Shown here: positions 17,446 to 26,065 of the stretch, piece by piece
Layout: each line of letters opens with the position of its first letter
Numbering within the stretch: position 1 is the stretch's first letter
Origin: Bacteroides sp.
GTDB taxonomy: Bacteria > Bacteroidota > Bacteroidia > Bacteroidales > Bacteroidaceae
Length of the DNA: 64,000 bases
Direction: 5' to 3'
Assembly (NCBI RefSeq): GCF_030151085.1
Contig: NZ_JASLER010000084.1
Span: 1-64,000 of the forward strand
Translations under genes and position numbers: made by a program
Notes under the pieces: generated by a model
What the model was told of the DNA's origin: nothing
What the model saw: the letters and a program-made list of their open reading frames with translations, nothing else
The model's database searches: none

Positions 17446-18738
17446 ATGAATTTTGTAGAAGAATTAAGATGGCGTGGCATGCTTCAAGACATAATGCCCG
17501 GCACAGAAGAACTTTTGGAAAAAGAACAAGTAACCGCCTATATCGGCTTTGACCCTACAGCAGATTCTTTGCATATCGGACACTTGTGCAGTGTGATGAT
17601 CTTGCGTCACTTCCAACGTTGCGGACATAAGCCGTTGGCTCTGATTGGCGGTGCTACGGGTATGATTGGCGACCCTTCAGGGAAATCGGCTGAACGTAAT
17701 TTGCTTACCGAAGAGATCCTTCAGCGTAATATGGATGGTATGAAGGCGCAACTTGCCAAGTTCCTGGATTTTGATTCCGATGCTCCCAACCGTGCCGAAC
17801 TGGTGAACAACTACGACTGGATGAAGAACTTCACTTTCCTCGATTTCGCTCGCGAAGTAGGAAAGCACATCACCGTAAACTATATGATGGCAAAAGATTC
17901 TGTAAAGAAGCGTCTGAACGGTGAGGCACGCGACGGTCTTTCTTTTACTGAGTTTACATACCAGTTGCTGCAAGGCTACGACTTCCTGCATTTGTACGAA
18001 ACCCGTGGCTGTAAGTTGCAAATGGGTGGATCGGATCAGTGGGGTAATATCACTACAGGTTCCGAATTGGTTCGTCGTACGAATGGTGGCGAAGTTTTCG
18101 CTCTTACCAGTCCGCTGATTACGAAGGCTGACGGTGGTAAGTTCGGTAAGACTGAATCCGGTAATATCTGGCTTGATCCTCGTTATACTTCTCCCTATAA
18201 ATTCTATCAATTCTGGTTGAATGTAAGCGATGCGGACGCAGCCCGCTATATCAAGATATTCACTTCTATCGGTAAAGAAGAGATTGATGCTTTGATTGCT
18301 GAGCACGAAGCAGCACCTCACTTGCGTATCCTTCAGAAGCGTTTGGCGCAGGAAGTAACCATTATGGTTCACTCTGAAGAAGATTACAATGCGGCGGTAG
18401 ATGCATCCAATATCTTGTTTGGTAATGCAACTTCGGATGCATTGAAGAAGCTGGATGAAGATACATTGTTAGCTGTATTCGAAGGCGTTCCTCAGTTTGA
18501 AGTATCACGCGATGAATTGGTGGCTGGTGTGAAAGCTGTTGATTTGTTCGTTGACAATGCTGCTGTTTTTGCTTCCAAAGGCGAAATGCGTAAATTGGTT
18601 CAAGGTGGTGGCGTTTCTTTGAATAAGGAAAAGTTAGGCGCTTTTGATCAAGTAGTTACTGCTGCCGACTTGCTCGATGAGAAGTACTTATTGGTACAGA
18701 AAGGAAAGAAAAACTATTACCTGATTATCGCAAAATAA
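17446..18738 (+). CDS. tyrS: Tyrosyl-tRNA synthetase
   Basis: Charges tRNA-Tyr with tyrosine using ATP in the cytoplasm. 430 residues, the standard bacterial TyrS length. The class I signatures are present: HIGH at residues 43-46 (SLHIGHLCSV) and KFGKT at 232-236 as the KMSKS-type loop. Tyrosine-pocket motifs YIGFDPTADSLH and QLLQGYDFLHL are intact, and a C-terminal S4-like RNA-binding domain (about 350-430, GEMRKLVQGGGVSLNKEKLG) completes it. The leader holds a repeat array and shows no T-box, in line with Bacteroidota. A hairpin follows 18 bp after the stop. Confidence 0.98.
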   Translation: MNFVEELRWRGMLQDIMPGTEELLEKEQVTAYIGFDPTADSLHIGHLCSVMILRHFQRCGHKPLALIGGATGMIGDPSGKSAERNLLTEEILQRNMDGMKAQLAKFLDFDSDAPNRAELVNNYDWMKNFTFLDFAREVGKHITVNYMMAKDSVKKRLNGEARDGLSFTEFTYQLLQGYDFLHLYETRGCKLQMGGSDQWGNITTGSELVRRTNGGEVFALTSPLITKADGGKFGKTESGNIWLDPRYTSPYKFYQFWLNVSDADAARYIKIFTSIGKEEIDALIAEHEAAPHLRILQKRLAQEVTIMVHSEEDYNAAVDASNILFGNATSDALKKLDEDTLLAVFEGVPQFEVSRDELVAGVKAVDLFVDNAAVFASKGEMRKLVQGGGVSLNKEKLGAFDQVVTAADLLDEKYLLVQKGKKNYYLIIAK

Positions 18739-18756
18739 TAGATTGATAGAAAAATA

Positions 18757-18784
18757 GTCCCGAAATATTTGGATGTTTCGGGAC
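18757..18784 (+). terminator. Hairpin after tyrS
   Basis: GTCCCGAAA (18757-18765) and TTTCGGGAC (18776-18784) form a perfect 9-bp stem with a 10-nt loop. The T-tract is weak, but the position suggests a tyrS terminator. Confidence 0.6.
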
Positions 18785-18799
18785 AAACTTCTATCTTTG
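18768..18799 (+). promoter_or_regulatory. Promoter for tRNA-Gln
   Basis: TTTG at 18768-18771, 20 bp, then TATCTTTG at 18792-18799. It overlaps the tyrS hairpin loop and lies 30 bp before the tRNA gene. Confidence 0.7.
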
Positions 18800-18829
18800 C
18801 ACCGCTTTTTAACAGAAAGCACCTGAGTT

Positions 18830-18900
18830 TGTCCCATGGTGTAATGGTAGCACAACAGTTTTTGGTTCTGTTTGACTAGGTTCGAGTCCTGGTGGGACAA
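18830..18900 (+). tRNA. tRNA-Gln (anticodon TTG)
   Basis: 71 nt with a 7-bp acceptor stem, TGTCCCA pairing with TGGGACA, a D-arm containing GTAATGGTAG, an anticodon loop with TTG at 18862-18864, and the T-loop GGTTCGAGTCC. CCA is not encoded. The gene is single and flanked by its own promoter and terminator. Confidence 0.95.
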
Positions 18901-18908
18901 CAGAAAAT

Positions 18909-18946
18909 AAAGCTCTGATAATCTTTGATTGTCGGAGCTTTTTTTT
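18909..18946 (+). terminator. Terminator of the tRNA-Gln transcript
   Basis: A 14-bp stem from AAGCTCTGATAATC (18909) to GATTGTCGGAGCTT (ending 18940), all paired with two G-T wobbles, three-base loop, followed by six Ts. Confidence 0.88.
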
Positions 18947-19025
18947 GTCCGAAATTGCTCTATTACTATAAACAAACAGATATTTTCAGTACCTTTGTTT
19001 ACGTTATCAATAAGGAGGAAATATT

Positions 19026-20576
19026 ATGAGTAATAAAATCTATCCCATCGGAATACAGAACTTTGAGAAAATACGTAAGGACGGATATTTCTATGTAGAC
19101 AAGACGGCCATCATCTATCGAATGGTAAAGACTGGCAGCTACTACTTTCTTAGTCGTCCGCGTCGTTTTGGCAAAAGTTTGCTCATCTCCACTCTTGAAG
19201 CTTACTTCCTGGGGAAACGGGAGTTATTCCAAGGTCTGGCCATGGAGCAACTGGAGAAAGACTGGACGAAATACACCATCCTCCACCTTGATCTCAACAT
19301 CGAGAAGTACGACGCTCCCGAGAGTCTGGACAATATCCTCGAAAAGAATCTTGTGGGATGGGAAAAGCTTTATGGAGCTGAACCTTCTGAACGTTCCTTC
19401 TCCCTGCGCTTCGCCGGAATCATTGAACGTGCTTGCCAGCAGACTGGTGAACGTGTCGTCATACTCGTAGATGAATATGACAAGCCTATGCTCCAAGCCA
19501 TTGGTAATGAAGAACTACAGAAATCGTTCCGTACTACCTTGAAGCCCTTCTATGGTGTACTTAAGACTATGGACGGTTGTATCAAATTCGCCTTCCTCAC
19601 TGGCGTAACTAAGTTTGGAAAGGTGAGTGTCTTCAGCGATCTCAATAATTTGGAAGATATCTCTATGCAGGAGATGTTTGTAGATGTGTGTGGCATCACT
19701 GAACAGGAGATACACCACAATCTGGAAGAAGAGCTTCACGAACTTGCCGCCGCCAACCGTATGACCTATGACGAAGTAACCCGCGAACTTAAAGAACGCT
19801 ACGACGGCTATCATTTCGTAGAGAATACCGAAGGTATCTACAATCCTTTCAGTCTACTGAATACCTTTAAATACAAGAAATTCGGCAGTTACTGGTTCGA
19901 GACCGGTACGCCCACCTACTTGGTGGAGCTATTGAAGCGTGACCAATACGACCTGCATCGTATGGCGAACGAAGAGACCGACGCCGAGACACTGAACAGT
20001 GTAGACTCCACTTCCTATAATCCTATTCCGGTAATCTACCAAAGTGGATATTTAACGATAAAGAGTTACGATCCCCGTTTTGGTAACTACCGTCTTGGAT
20101 TCCCCAATCGGGAAGTTGAAGAGGGATTCATCAGATATTTGATGCCCTACTATACTAATGTCACTAAGGGAGATACTAATTTTGAGATACAGAAGTTTGT
20201 TCATGAAGTTGAAGTCGGCAATCCTGATGCCTTCTTCCTCCGCTTGCAAAGCTTCTTTGCCGATACCCCCTATGAACTGATTCGTAATCTGGAACTGCAC
20301 TACCAAAATGTGCTCTTCATTGTCTTCCGCCTCGTAGGTCTCTACGTTCAGGCAGAGTATCATACAAGCGAAGGACGCATCGACATGGTGTTAAAGACCG
20401 ACCGTTTTATCTATGTTATGGAATTCAAGTTCAATGATTCTGCCGAAAAAGCACTGCAACAGATAGAAGATAAACACTACGCCCGCCCTTTCGAGACAGA
20501 CAAGCGCAGGATATTCAAGATTGGGGTGAACTTCAGTAGCAAAACGAGAAATATCGAACAATGGATAATAGAATGA
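19026..20576 (+). CDS. AAA-ATPase-like / PD-(D/E)XK nuclease fusion protein
   Basis: 516 residues. The N-terminus IYPIGIQNFEKIRKDGYFYVDKT and the P-loop SRPRRFGKSLL (about residues 44-54) define the AAA-ATPase-like domain, with a Walker B-type strand VVILVDEYDKPM near residue 150. Residues about 405-515 form a PD-(D/E)XK nuclease-like domain: GRIDMVLKTDRFIYVMEFKF contains the Asp and the E-x-K of the active site. This architecture is present in many copies in Bacteroides genomes; its role is unproven, with suggestions ranging from defence to a mobile-element remnant. All motifs are intact. It begins 80 bp after the tRNA-Gln terminator. Confidence 0.85.
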   Translation: MSNKIYPIGIQNFEKIRKDGYFYVDKTAIIYRMVKTGSYYFLSRPRRFGKSLLISTLEAYFLGKRELFQGLAMEQLEKDWTKYTILHLDLNIEKYDAPESLDNILEKNLVGWEKLYGAEPSERSFSLRFAGIIERACQQTGERVVILVDEYDKPMLQAIGNEELQKSFRTTLKPFYGVLKTMDGCIKFAFLTGVTKFGKVSVFSDLNNLEDISMQEMFVDVCGITEQEIHHNLEEELHELAAANRMTYDEVTRELKERYDGYHFVENTEGIYNPFSLLNTFKYKKFGSYWFETGTPTYLVELLKRDQYDLHRMANEETDAETLNSVDSTSYNPIPVIYQSGYLTIKSYDPRFGNYRLGFPNREVEEGFIRYLMPYYTNVTKGDTNFEIQKFVHEVEVGNPDAFFLRLQSFFADTPYELIRNLELHYQNVLFIVFRLVGLYVQAEYHTSEGRIDMVLKTDRFIYVMEFKFNDSAEKALQQIEDKHYARPFETDKRRIFKIGVNFSSKTRNIEQWIIE

Positions 20577-20614
20577 AAGACAACAAGTAATTCATCTATA
20601 TAAACTACTTTATA

Positions 20615-22252
20615 ATGATATCATTAAAAAACATCTTCTTGACACTGCTTCTCCTTTTGGTTTCTAAGACGGGGGATGCATGTACCGCCATTGTAGCCGG
20701 AAAAAATGCAACCGTTGACGGTAGTGTACTCAACTCTCATACTGATGCCGGAGCTGATTGCCGCATACGTGTCGTACCCGGGCAGAAATTTGCCAAAGGT
20801 GCCCTTGCTCCTGTTTATTACGGCATTCAGCGGGTGGATCTTCCGTTGGAGGATAATGGTGAAATCCTTGGTTACATTCCGCAGGTGGAGCAAACTTATA
20901 CCTATTTCCAGTCGGCTTATTCGCATATAAACGAATACCAACTCTGTATCGGCGAAAGTACCATGAGTCAACGTTCCGAGTTGCAAGTTGATAAAGGACA
21001 AGGCAAGCAGATTATGACCGTGGAGCAAGCTATGATCTTTGCTCTTCAACGCTGTAAAACTGCCGAAGATGCGCTAGCCCTTATTACTTCATTGATGGAA
21101 ACATATGGCTTCCTGCCCTCTTGTGGTCCCGAATCGGAATGCCTGACGATAGCCGATCCCGAAAATGTATGGGTACTGGAACTGTTCAGCGTAGGCAAGA
21201 ACTGGACGCCTGAAAGTGGTAAGCCCGGTGTTATCTGGGCTGCACAACGAGTACCTGATGATCATATTGCGATGATTCCCAACTGGAGCATCATCAAAGA
21301 AATAGATCTCTCCAAACCCGCTGAATACAAAGCTTCTTCCAATTATCAGACGGTAGCCATCGAAAATGGCTGGTACTCTCCGCAAAGCGGCAAACCTTTT
21401 GTGTGGCAAGAAGCTTATTGTCCCACTCCACGGGAATTTGCAACAAACCGCTTCTGGCTGTTTGCCAATACCTTCGCTCCATCTATGAAGCTGATTCCGG
21501 AACGTAGAACTAATGATCCATACGAGAACTTGAACCAGTATATGCAATATGTGGAACCTCTCAGCATGTATCCATTCTCTTTGAAACCTGATAATAAGGT
21601 ATCTGTCAAAGACTTGATGGCTTTCCAACGTTCCACTTTTACCGGTACTATCTACGACAAAGAGAATGATGCTGTTTGGTATTATCCTGACAAAGATGGT
21701 AAAATGGTAAAAAGTAAACTTGCCACTCCTTTCCCTTCTAAAGAAACTCAGAAACTGATGAAGACTACCCGTCGCCGTGCTGTAGCGCGAGTAGATGGAG
21801 AATACGGAATGGTTGCCCAACTGCGTTCGGATATGCCTCGTGAGATCGGAGGTGTTTATTGGGTTTTCCAGGACAATGCCTATACTTCTCCTTACATTCC
21901 TATCTTTACGGGAGTTACCAGAATACCGGAAGTTTATTCTACTTACAATCCCCGCCAGTATGCAGACAATTCCGTTCGCTGGGCTATCGACTTCGTAGAT
22001 AATCTTTTGTACTTGAACTGGCAGGATGGCAAGGAAGACTTGAATGCTGCTCGTACTCCGATGGAAGATGGTTTCTTTGCACGCAACCGGCAGATAGAAC
22101 AAGATTTCATTGCTTTGCAGAAGAAGAATCCGAAGAAAGCAGTTGAGTTGCTAAATAGTTATACTCAGGAATGTGCCGACAAGATTATGCAGACGTATGT
22201 TGAGTTGCGTAATACGTTGATTACGAAATATACTAATAATAAGATACGTTGA
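20615..22252 (+). CDS. Secreted C69-family dipeptidase
   Basis: 545 residues with an N-terminal signal peptide ending just before CTAIVAGKNATVDGS, so cleavage leaves cysteine at the mature N-terminus. This is the Ntn-hydrolase nucleophile of family C69 (dipeptidase A). Other family features are the HTDAG strand near residue 43, SNYQTVAIENGWYSP-like strands in the middle and DNSVRWAIDFVDNLLYLNW near the C-terminus. The enzyme should split dipeptides in the periplasm or outside the cell. It starts 38 bp after the ATPase gene and may be co-transcribed, but no functional link is apparent. Confidence 0.9.
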   Translation: MISLKNIFLTLLLLLVSKTGDACTAIVAGKNATVDGSVLNSHTDAGADCRIRVVPGQKFAKGALAPVYYGIQRVDLPLEDNGEILGYIPQVEQTYTYFQSAYSHINEYQLCIGESTMSQRSELQVDKGQGKQIMTVEQAMIFALQRCKTAEDALALITSLMETYGFLPSCGPESECLTIADPENVWVLELFSVGKNWTPESGKPGVIWAAQRVPDDHIAMIPNWSIIKEIDLSKPAEYKASSNYQTVAIENGWYSPQSGKPFVWQEAYCPTPREFATNRFWLFANTFAPSMKLIPERRTNDPYENLNQYMQYVEPLSMYPFSLKPDNKVSVKDLMAFQRSTFTGTIYDKENDAVWYYPDKDGKMVKSKLATPFPSKETQKLMKTTRRRAVARVDGEYGMVAQLRSDMPREIGGVYWVFQDNAYTSPYIPIFTGVTRIPEVYSTYNPRQYADNSVRWAIDFVDNLLYLNWQDGKEDLNAARTPMEDGFFARNRQIEQDFIALQKKNPKKAVELLNSYTQECADKIMQTYVELRNTLITKYTNNKIR

Positions 22253-22450
22253 TTGTATTCTGGGTAATCGCACTCCAAAAACCCTAAGTATGTCTGTGGA
22301 TGTACTTAAAATAATTGCCGAAACACTTGACATCGCCTTTGCTATGTTGTATATTTGTAAAGTGAATTTATAGATACTTCAATTTTAAATTAGGATAGAC
22401 GGAGGGGCATTGCTTCTCCGTTTCTTTTTTCCCCTTACGTCTTCTTATTT

Positions 22451-22692
22451 GAAATGCCGCATGTTTGCTCCCCTAATGCTGCACTTTAGCTCCCTAAACG
22501 TCACGTTTCGGCAGGTGAAATGGCTGGCATTTGCCTTGAAAACCTCTGTGGTTTTGGTGAAAAGCCCTGGCATTCGGGACGATGAAGTGTGGCAAAACGG
22601 ATGGTCTGTTCAGAACAAACGGATGATGCGTTTGGAGTAAACAGACGGTCTGTTTTGGGTAAACGCATCATCCGTTCTGATGACATAAACGA
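22451..22692. repeat. 22-bp-period dyad array, about eleven units
   Basis: The 22253-22869 gap contains no gene. From 22451 to 22692 short dyads recur every ~22 bp: AAACGTCACGTTT (centre 22502), AAATGGCTGGCATTT (22525), AAAACC...GGTTTT (22547), TGTTCAGAACA (22612), GTTTGGAGTAAAC (22636) and GTTTTGGGTAAAC (22658). A longer perfect 15-bp inverted repeat, ACGGATGATGCGTTT at 22619 with AAACGCATCATCCGT at 22661, spans two units. A final hairpin GAGGCTTTAGCCTC lies at 22693-22706. Confidence 0.85.
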
Positions 22693-22869
22693 GAGGCTTT
22701 AGCCTCCTGCCCGTTAATCTTTCGTAAATCTGCTCTTGACGAGAACGCATAAATTTATCTTCTCAGTCATTAAATAAGACTTCATTCGAATTCTTTTTCT
22801 ATTTATTTGGGTGTAAAATATTTTTTTCGTAAACTTGCTGTTACAATCTTCTTTTAATTTATAGACAAT

Positions 22870-24132
22870 ATGAGATACGATGTTTTTATAAGTTATTCTA
22901 GTCTCGATCAAAAGGTAGCTGAAGGTATTTGTGCATATCTGGAACAACAAAAGATACGATGCTTTGTCGCTTACCGTGATATTCCTGCTGGCGTACCTTG
23001 GGCAAGAGCTATAACGGAAGCATTGGATGACAGTAGAATGATGGCGGTCGTCTTCTCAGGTAACTTTAACCGTTCCGAACAAGTAGATCGAGAGATAGAA
23101 ATAGCCTCGGAAGACCGGAAACCTATTCTGACATTTCGTATTACAGATGATCTTTTTAAAGGAGCGAAAAAGTATTACCTCAAGAATCTGAATTGGATTG
23201 ATGCTTTCCCTGATCCGAAACAACGGTTTGGAGCTTTAGCAGAGAATATAGAGAAACTGTTAGATATAAAAGGAGAGTCTGTTTTACAATCGGAACAAAC
23301 GTGCAATAAACAAGAACAGGATGGACCAACGGATGCTGAAGAACAATTTACACTAGGAGATAGCTACTATAGCGGTACTGGAGTTACTAAAAATTTTGCT
23401 TTGGCTGTTTATTGGTATCATAGATCCGCCGATCAAGGTAATGCTAAGGCTCAGTGTAATTTAGGTGTATGTTATGAAAATGGTGAAGGCGTCACTAAGG
23501 ATTCTGTTGAGGCTGTTCGCTGGTATCGTAATTCCGCCGATCAAGGTAATGCTAGTGCTCAATTTAATTTAGGTTTATGTTATTATAATGGTGAAGGTGT
23601 TACTAAGGATTCTGCTGAGGCTGTTCATTGGCTTCGTAGATCGGCCGATCAAGGTTATGCAAGTGCCCAATTTAATTTAGGTTATTGTTATGAATATGGT
23701 GAAGGCGTTAAGAAGGATTTTACTGAAGCAGTTCGTTGGTATCGCAAATCTGCCGATCAGGGTGATGCTACTGCTCAATATTATTTAGGTTTATGTTATG
23801 AAAGTGGTAAAGGCTTCACTAAGGATTTTACTGAGGCTGTTCGCTGGTATCGTAAATCCGCCGATCAAGGTTATGCTAGTGCTCAATATAAATTAGGTTT
23901 ATGTTATGAATATGGTAAAGGTGTTACAAAGGATTTAGTTGAGGCTGTTCGTTGGTATCGTAAATCTGCCGATCAGGGCGATGTTAGTGCTCAATTTAAT
24001 TTAGGCGTATGTTATGAAACTAGTCAAGGTGTTACGAAGGATTTGGCTGAAGCTATTTACTGGTATCGTAAAGCAGCCGCTCAAAAGGATACTGGCGCAG
24101 CATGGCGATTGGAGATATTAAAAGTTCAATGA
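22870..24132 (+). CDS. TIR-domain protein with Sel1-like repeats
   Basis: 420 residues without a signal peptide. Residues 1-135 form a TIR domain: strand A DVFISYSSLDQ, the BB-loop region AYRDIPAGVPW, and FSGNFNRSEQVDREIEIA, in which E75 lies six residues after S69, as the catalytic glutamate does in NAD-cleaving TIR domains. Residues about 157-415 are seven Sel1-like repeats of 36 residues (consensus AVRWYRKSADQG, AQFNLGLCYEYGEGV), encoded by 108-bp DNA repeats. TIR domains in bacteria act as NADases in antiphage systems or as interaction modules; Sel1 repeats bind proteins. A lone TIR-Sel1 protein may therefore be a sensor-effector, but no partner gene is adjacent. It lies directly downstream of a 22-bp repeat array. 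Confidence 0.88.
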   Translation: MRYDVFISYSSLDQKVAEGICAYLEQQKIRCFVAYRDIPAGVPWARAITEALDDSRMMAVVFSGNFNRSEQVDREIEIASEDRKPILTFRITDDLFKGAKKYYLKNLNWIDAFPDPKQRFGALAENIEKLLDIKGESVLQSEQTCNKQEQDGPTDAEEQFTLGDSYYSGTGVTKNFALAVYWYHRSADQGNAKAQCNLGVCYENGEGVTKDSVEAVRWYRNSADQGNASAQFNLGLCYYNGEGVTKDSAEAVHWLRRSADQGYASAQFNLGYCYEYGEGVKKDFTEAVRWYRKSADQGDATAQYYLGLCYESGKGFTKDFTEAVRWYRKSADQGYASAQYKLGLCYEYGKGVTKDLVEAVRWYRKSADQGDVSAQFNLGVCYETSQGVTKDLAEAIYWYRKAAAQKDTGAAWRLEILKVQ

Positions 24133-24308
24133 TAGACTATTGTCCCAACTACTCGTTAATCCTCCTTTTCTTTCCTTTGTACGATATTGATACATAATTG
24201 GCACAAATTTGCAATGTTACTCCGTTTTCTTTTACTACATTTGCACCGTGTACGCAAACGATGTGTTTTTATACTCTAATTTGTAACCTATAAAAACGTA
24301 GTAGAATT

Positions 24309-25151
24309 ATGAAAACGAACTATGAGATTCGCTATGCTGCGCATCCCGAAGATGCAAAAAGCTACGATACAAAAAGAATCCGTCGCGATTTCCTTATAGA
24401 GAAAGTATTCTCTCCGAATGAAGTGAATATGGTATATTCTATGTACGACCGTATGGTGGTAGGTGGCGCTATGCCTGTGGAAGAAGTGTTGAATTTGGAA
24501 GCTATCGACCCGTTGAAAGCTCCTTTCTTCCTGACCCGTCGTGAAATGGGTATCTTCAACGTAGGTGGACCGGGTGTAGTTAAAGCCGATAATGCAATCT
24601 TTGAATTGAATTATAAACAAGCCCTTTATTTGGGCTCAGGCGACCGAAAAGTAACTTTTGAGAGTAAAGACGCCGCACATCCTGCAAAATTCTATTTCAA
24701 CTCAGTAACTGCACATTGCAATTATCCTGATAAGAAGGTAACCAAGAAAGATGCTGTCGTAGCCGAAATGGGGTCATTGGAAGGTTCCAACCACCGTAAT
24801 ATAAATAAAATGCTGGTAAATCAGGTATTGCCCACATGCCAGTTGCAAATGGGTATGACTGAACTTGCGCCGGGAAGCGTTTGGAACACAATGCCGGCAC
24901 ATGTCCACAGTCGTCGTATGGAAGCCTATTTCTACTTTGAGATCCCCGAAGAACATGCCATTTGTCACTTTATGGGTGAGGTAGACGAGACGCGTCACAT
25001 TTGGATGAAAGGCGATCAGGCTGTATTGTCTCCCGAATGGTCTATACATTCCGCTGCGGCTACTCATAACTATACCTTTATCTGGGGCATGGGAGGTGAG
25101 AATCTGGATTACGGTGATCAGGATTTCTCGCTAATTACCGACTTAAAGTAA
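24309..25151 (+). CDS. kduI: 5-dehydro-4-deoxy-D-glucuronate isomerase
   Basis: 280 residues. Converts 5-keto-4-deoxyuronate, released by unsaturated pectin or glycosaminoglycan disaccharides, to 3-deoxy-D-glycero-2,5-hexodiulosonate in the cytoplasm. Family motifs include MKTNYEIRYAAHPEDAKSYD at the start and the cupin metal site around NTMPAHVHSRRMEAYFYF (about residues 195-212), with further conserved HIWMKGDQAVLSPEWSIH. Intact and full length. kduD follows 87 bp downstream, the usual order. A TACATTTG -7 box lies at 24236-24243 without a clear -33 element. Confidence 0.97.
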   Translation: MKTNYEIRYAAHPEDAKSYDTKRIRRDFLIEKVFSPNEVNMVYSMYDRMVVGGAMPVEEVLNLEAIDPLKAPFFLTRREMGIFNVGGPGVVKADNAIFELNYKQALYLGSGDRKVTFESKDAAHPAKFYFNSVTAHCNYPDKKVTKKDAVVAEMGSLEGSNHRNINKMLVNQVLPTCQLQMGMTELAPGSVWNTMPAHVHSRRMEAYFYFEIPEEHAICHFMGEVDETRHIWMKGDQAVLSPEWSIHSAAATHNYTFIWGMGGENLDYGDQDFSLITDLK

Positions 25152-25238
25152 CTTTGAGTAGGGAAGCCTGCTTAATCGTATATTCATAATAGTATAAACG
25201 TAAATACAATAATTTCTCTAATTTTAATAATTAATATC

Positions 25239-26042
25239 ATGAACAAGTTTTTGAATTTTTCTTTGGAAGGTAAAGTAGCTCTTGTTACAGGTGCTTCTTA
25301 CGGTATTGGTTTCGCTATCGCTTCAGCTTTTGCAGAACAAGGTGCAATCATTTGCTTCAACGACATCAACCAGGAGTTGGTAGACAAAGGTATGGCTGCT
25401 TATACCGAAAAGGGCATCAAAGCACATGGTTATGTATGCGACGTAACTAATGAACCCGCAGTTCAAGCTATGGTGGCATCTATCGAAAAAGAAGTAGGCT
25501 CGGTTGATATTCTTGTAAACAATGCCGGTATTATCCGTCGCGTTCCGATGCACGAAATGGATGCTGCTGACTTCCGTAAGGTTATTGATATCGACTTGAA
25601 TGCTCCTTTCATCGTATCTAAGGCTGTTCTGCCTGCAATGATGGCGAAGAGAGCTGGTAAGATTATCAACATCTGTTCTATGATGTCCGAACTGGGTCGC
25701 GAAACTGTATCTGCATACGCTGCTGCTAAGGGTGGATTAAAGATGCTGACTCGTAACATCTGTTCTGAATATGGTGAATACAACATCCAGTGTAATGGTA
25801 TCGGCCCGGGTTATATCGCTACTCCGCAAACTGCTCCGTTGCGTGAACCGCAAGCAGATGGCAGCCGTCACCCGTTTGATACGTTTATTTGTGCTAAGAC
25901 TCCGGCCGGTCGTTGGTTGGAGGCTGAAGAATTAACCGGTCCTGCTGTATTCCTGGCTTCTGAAGCTTCAAATGCAGTGAATGGACACGTTCTCTATGTA
26001 GACGGCGGTATCTTGGCTTACATTGGCAAACAACCGAAATAA
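25239..26042 (+). CDS. kduD: 2-dehydro-3-deoxy-D-gluconate 5-dehydrogenase (SDR family)
   Basis: 267 residues. Cytoplasmic short-chain dehydrogenase reducing the KduI product to 2-keto-3-deoxygluconate with NAD(P)H. The cofactor-binding TGASYGIGFAIASA (about residues 18-31), NNAGIIRR, the catalytic Ser in ICSMMSE and the YxxxK of SAYAAAKGG are all present. Second gene of the kduI-kduD operon; a DUF4861 gene follows 23 bp later, which suggests a common transcript. Some SDR proteins annotated as gluconate 5-dehydrogenase look alike, but the neighbour makes KduD the better call. Confidence 0.93.
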   Translation: MNKFLNFSLEGKVALVTGASYGIGFAIASAFAEQGAIICFNDINQELVDKGMAAYTEKGIKAHGYVCDVTNEPAVQAMVASIEKEVGSVDILVNNAGIIRRVPMHEMDAADFRKVIDIDLNAPFIVSKAVLPAMMAKRAGKIINICSMMSELGRETVSAYAAAKGGLKMLTRNICSEYGEYNIQCNGIGPGYIATPQTAPLREPQADGSRHPFDTFICAKTPAGRWLEAEELTGPAVFLASEASNAVNGHVLYVDGGILAYIGKQPK

Positions 26043-26065
26043 TAAAAAGGTGATATAGTAATTCA

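Noticed and set aside
18830..20576. tRNA-Gln as attachment site of an integrated element
   Set aside because: No integrase and no direct repeat of the tRNA 3' end was seen downstream; the ATPase/PD-(D/E)XK gene alone is not enough.
21089..22102. 337-codon minus-strand frame antisense to the C69 gene
   Set aside because: The opposite strand encodes a complete dipeptidase with all motifs; the antisense translation shows no family pattern.
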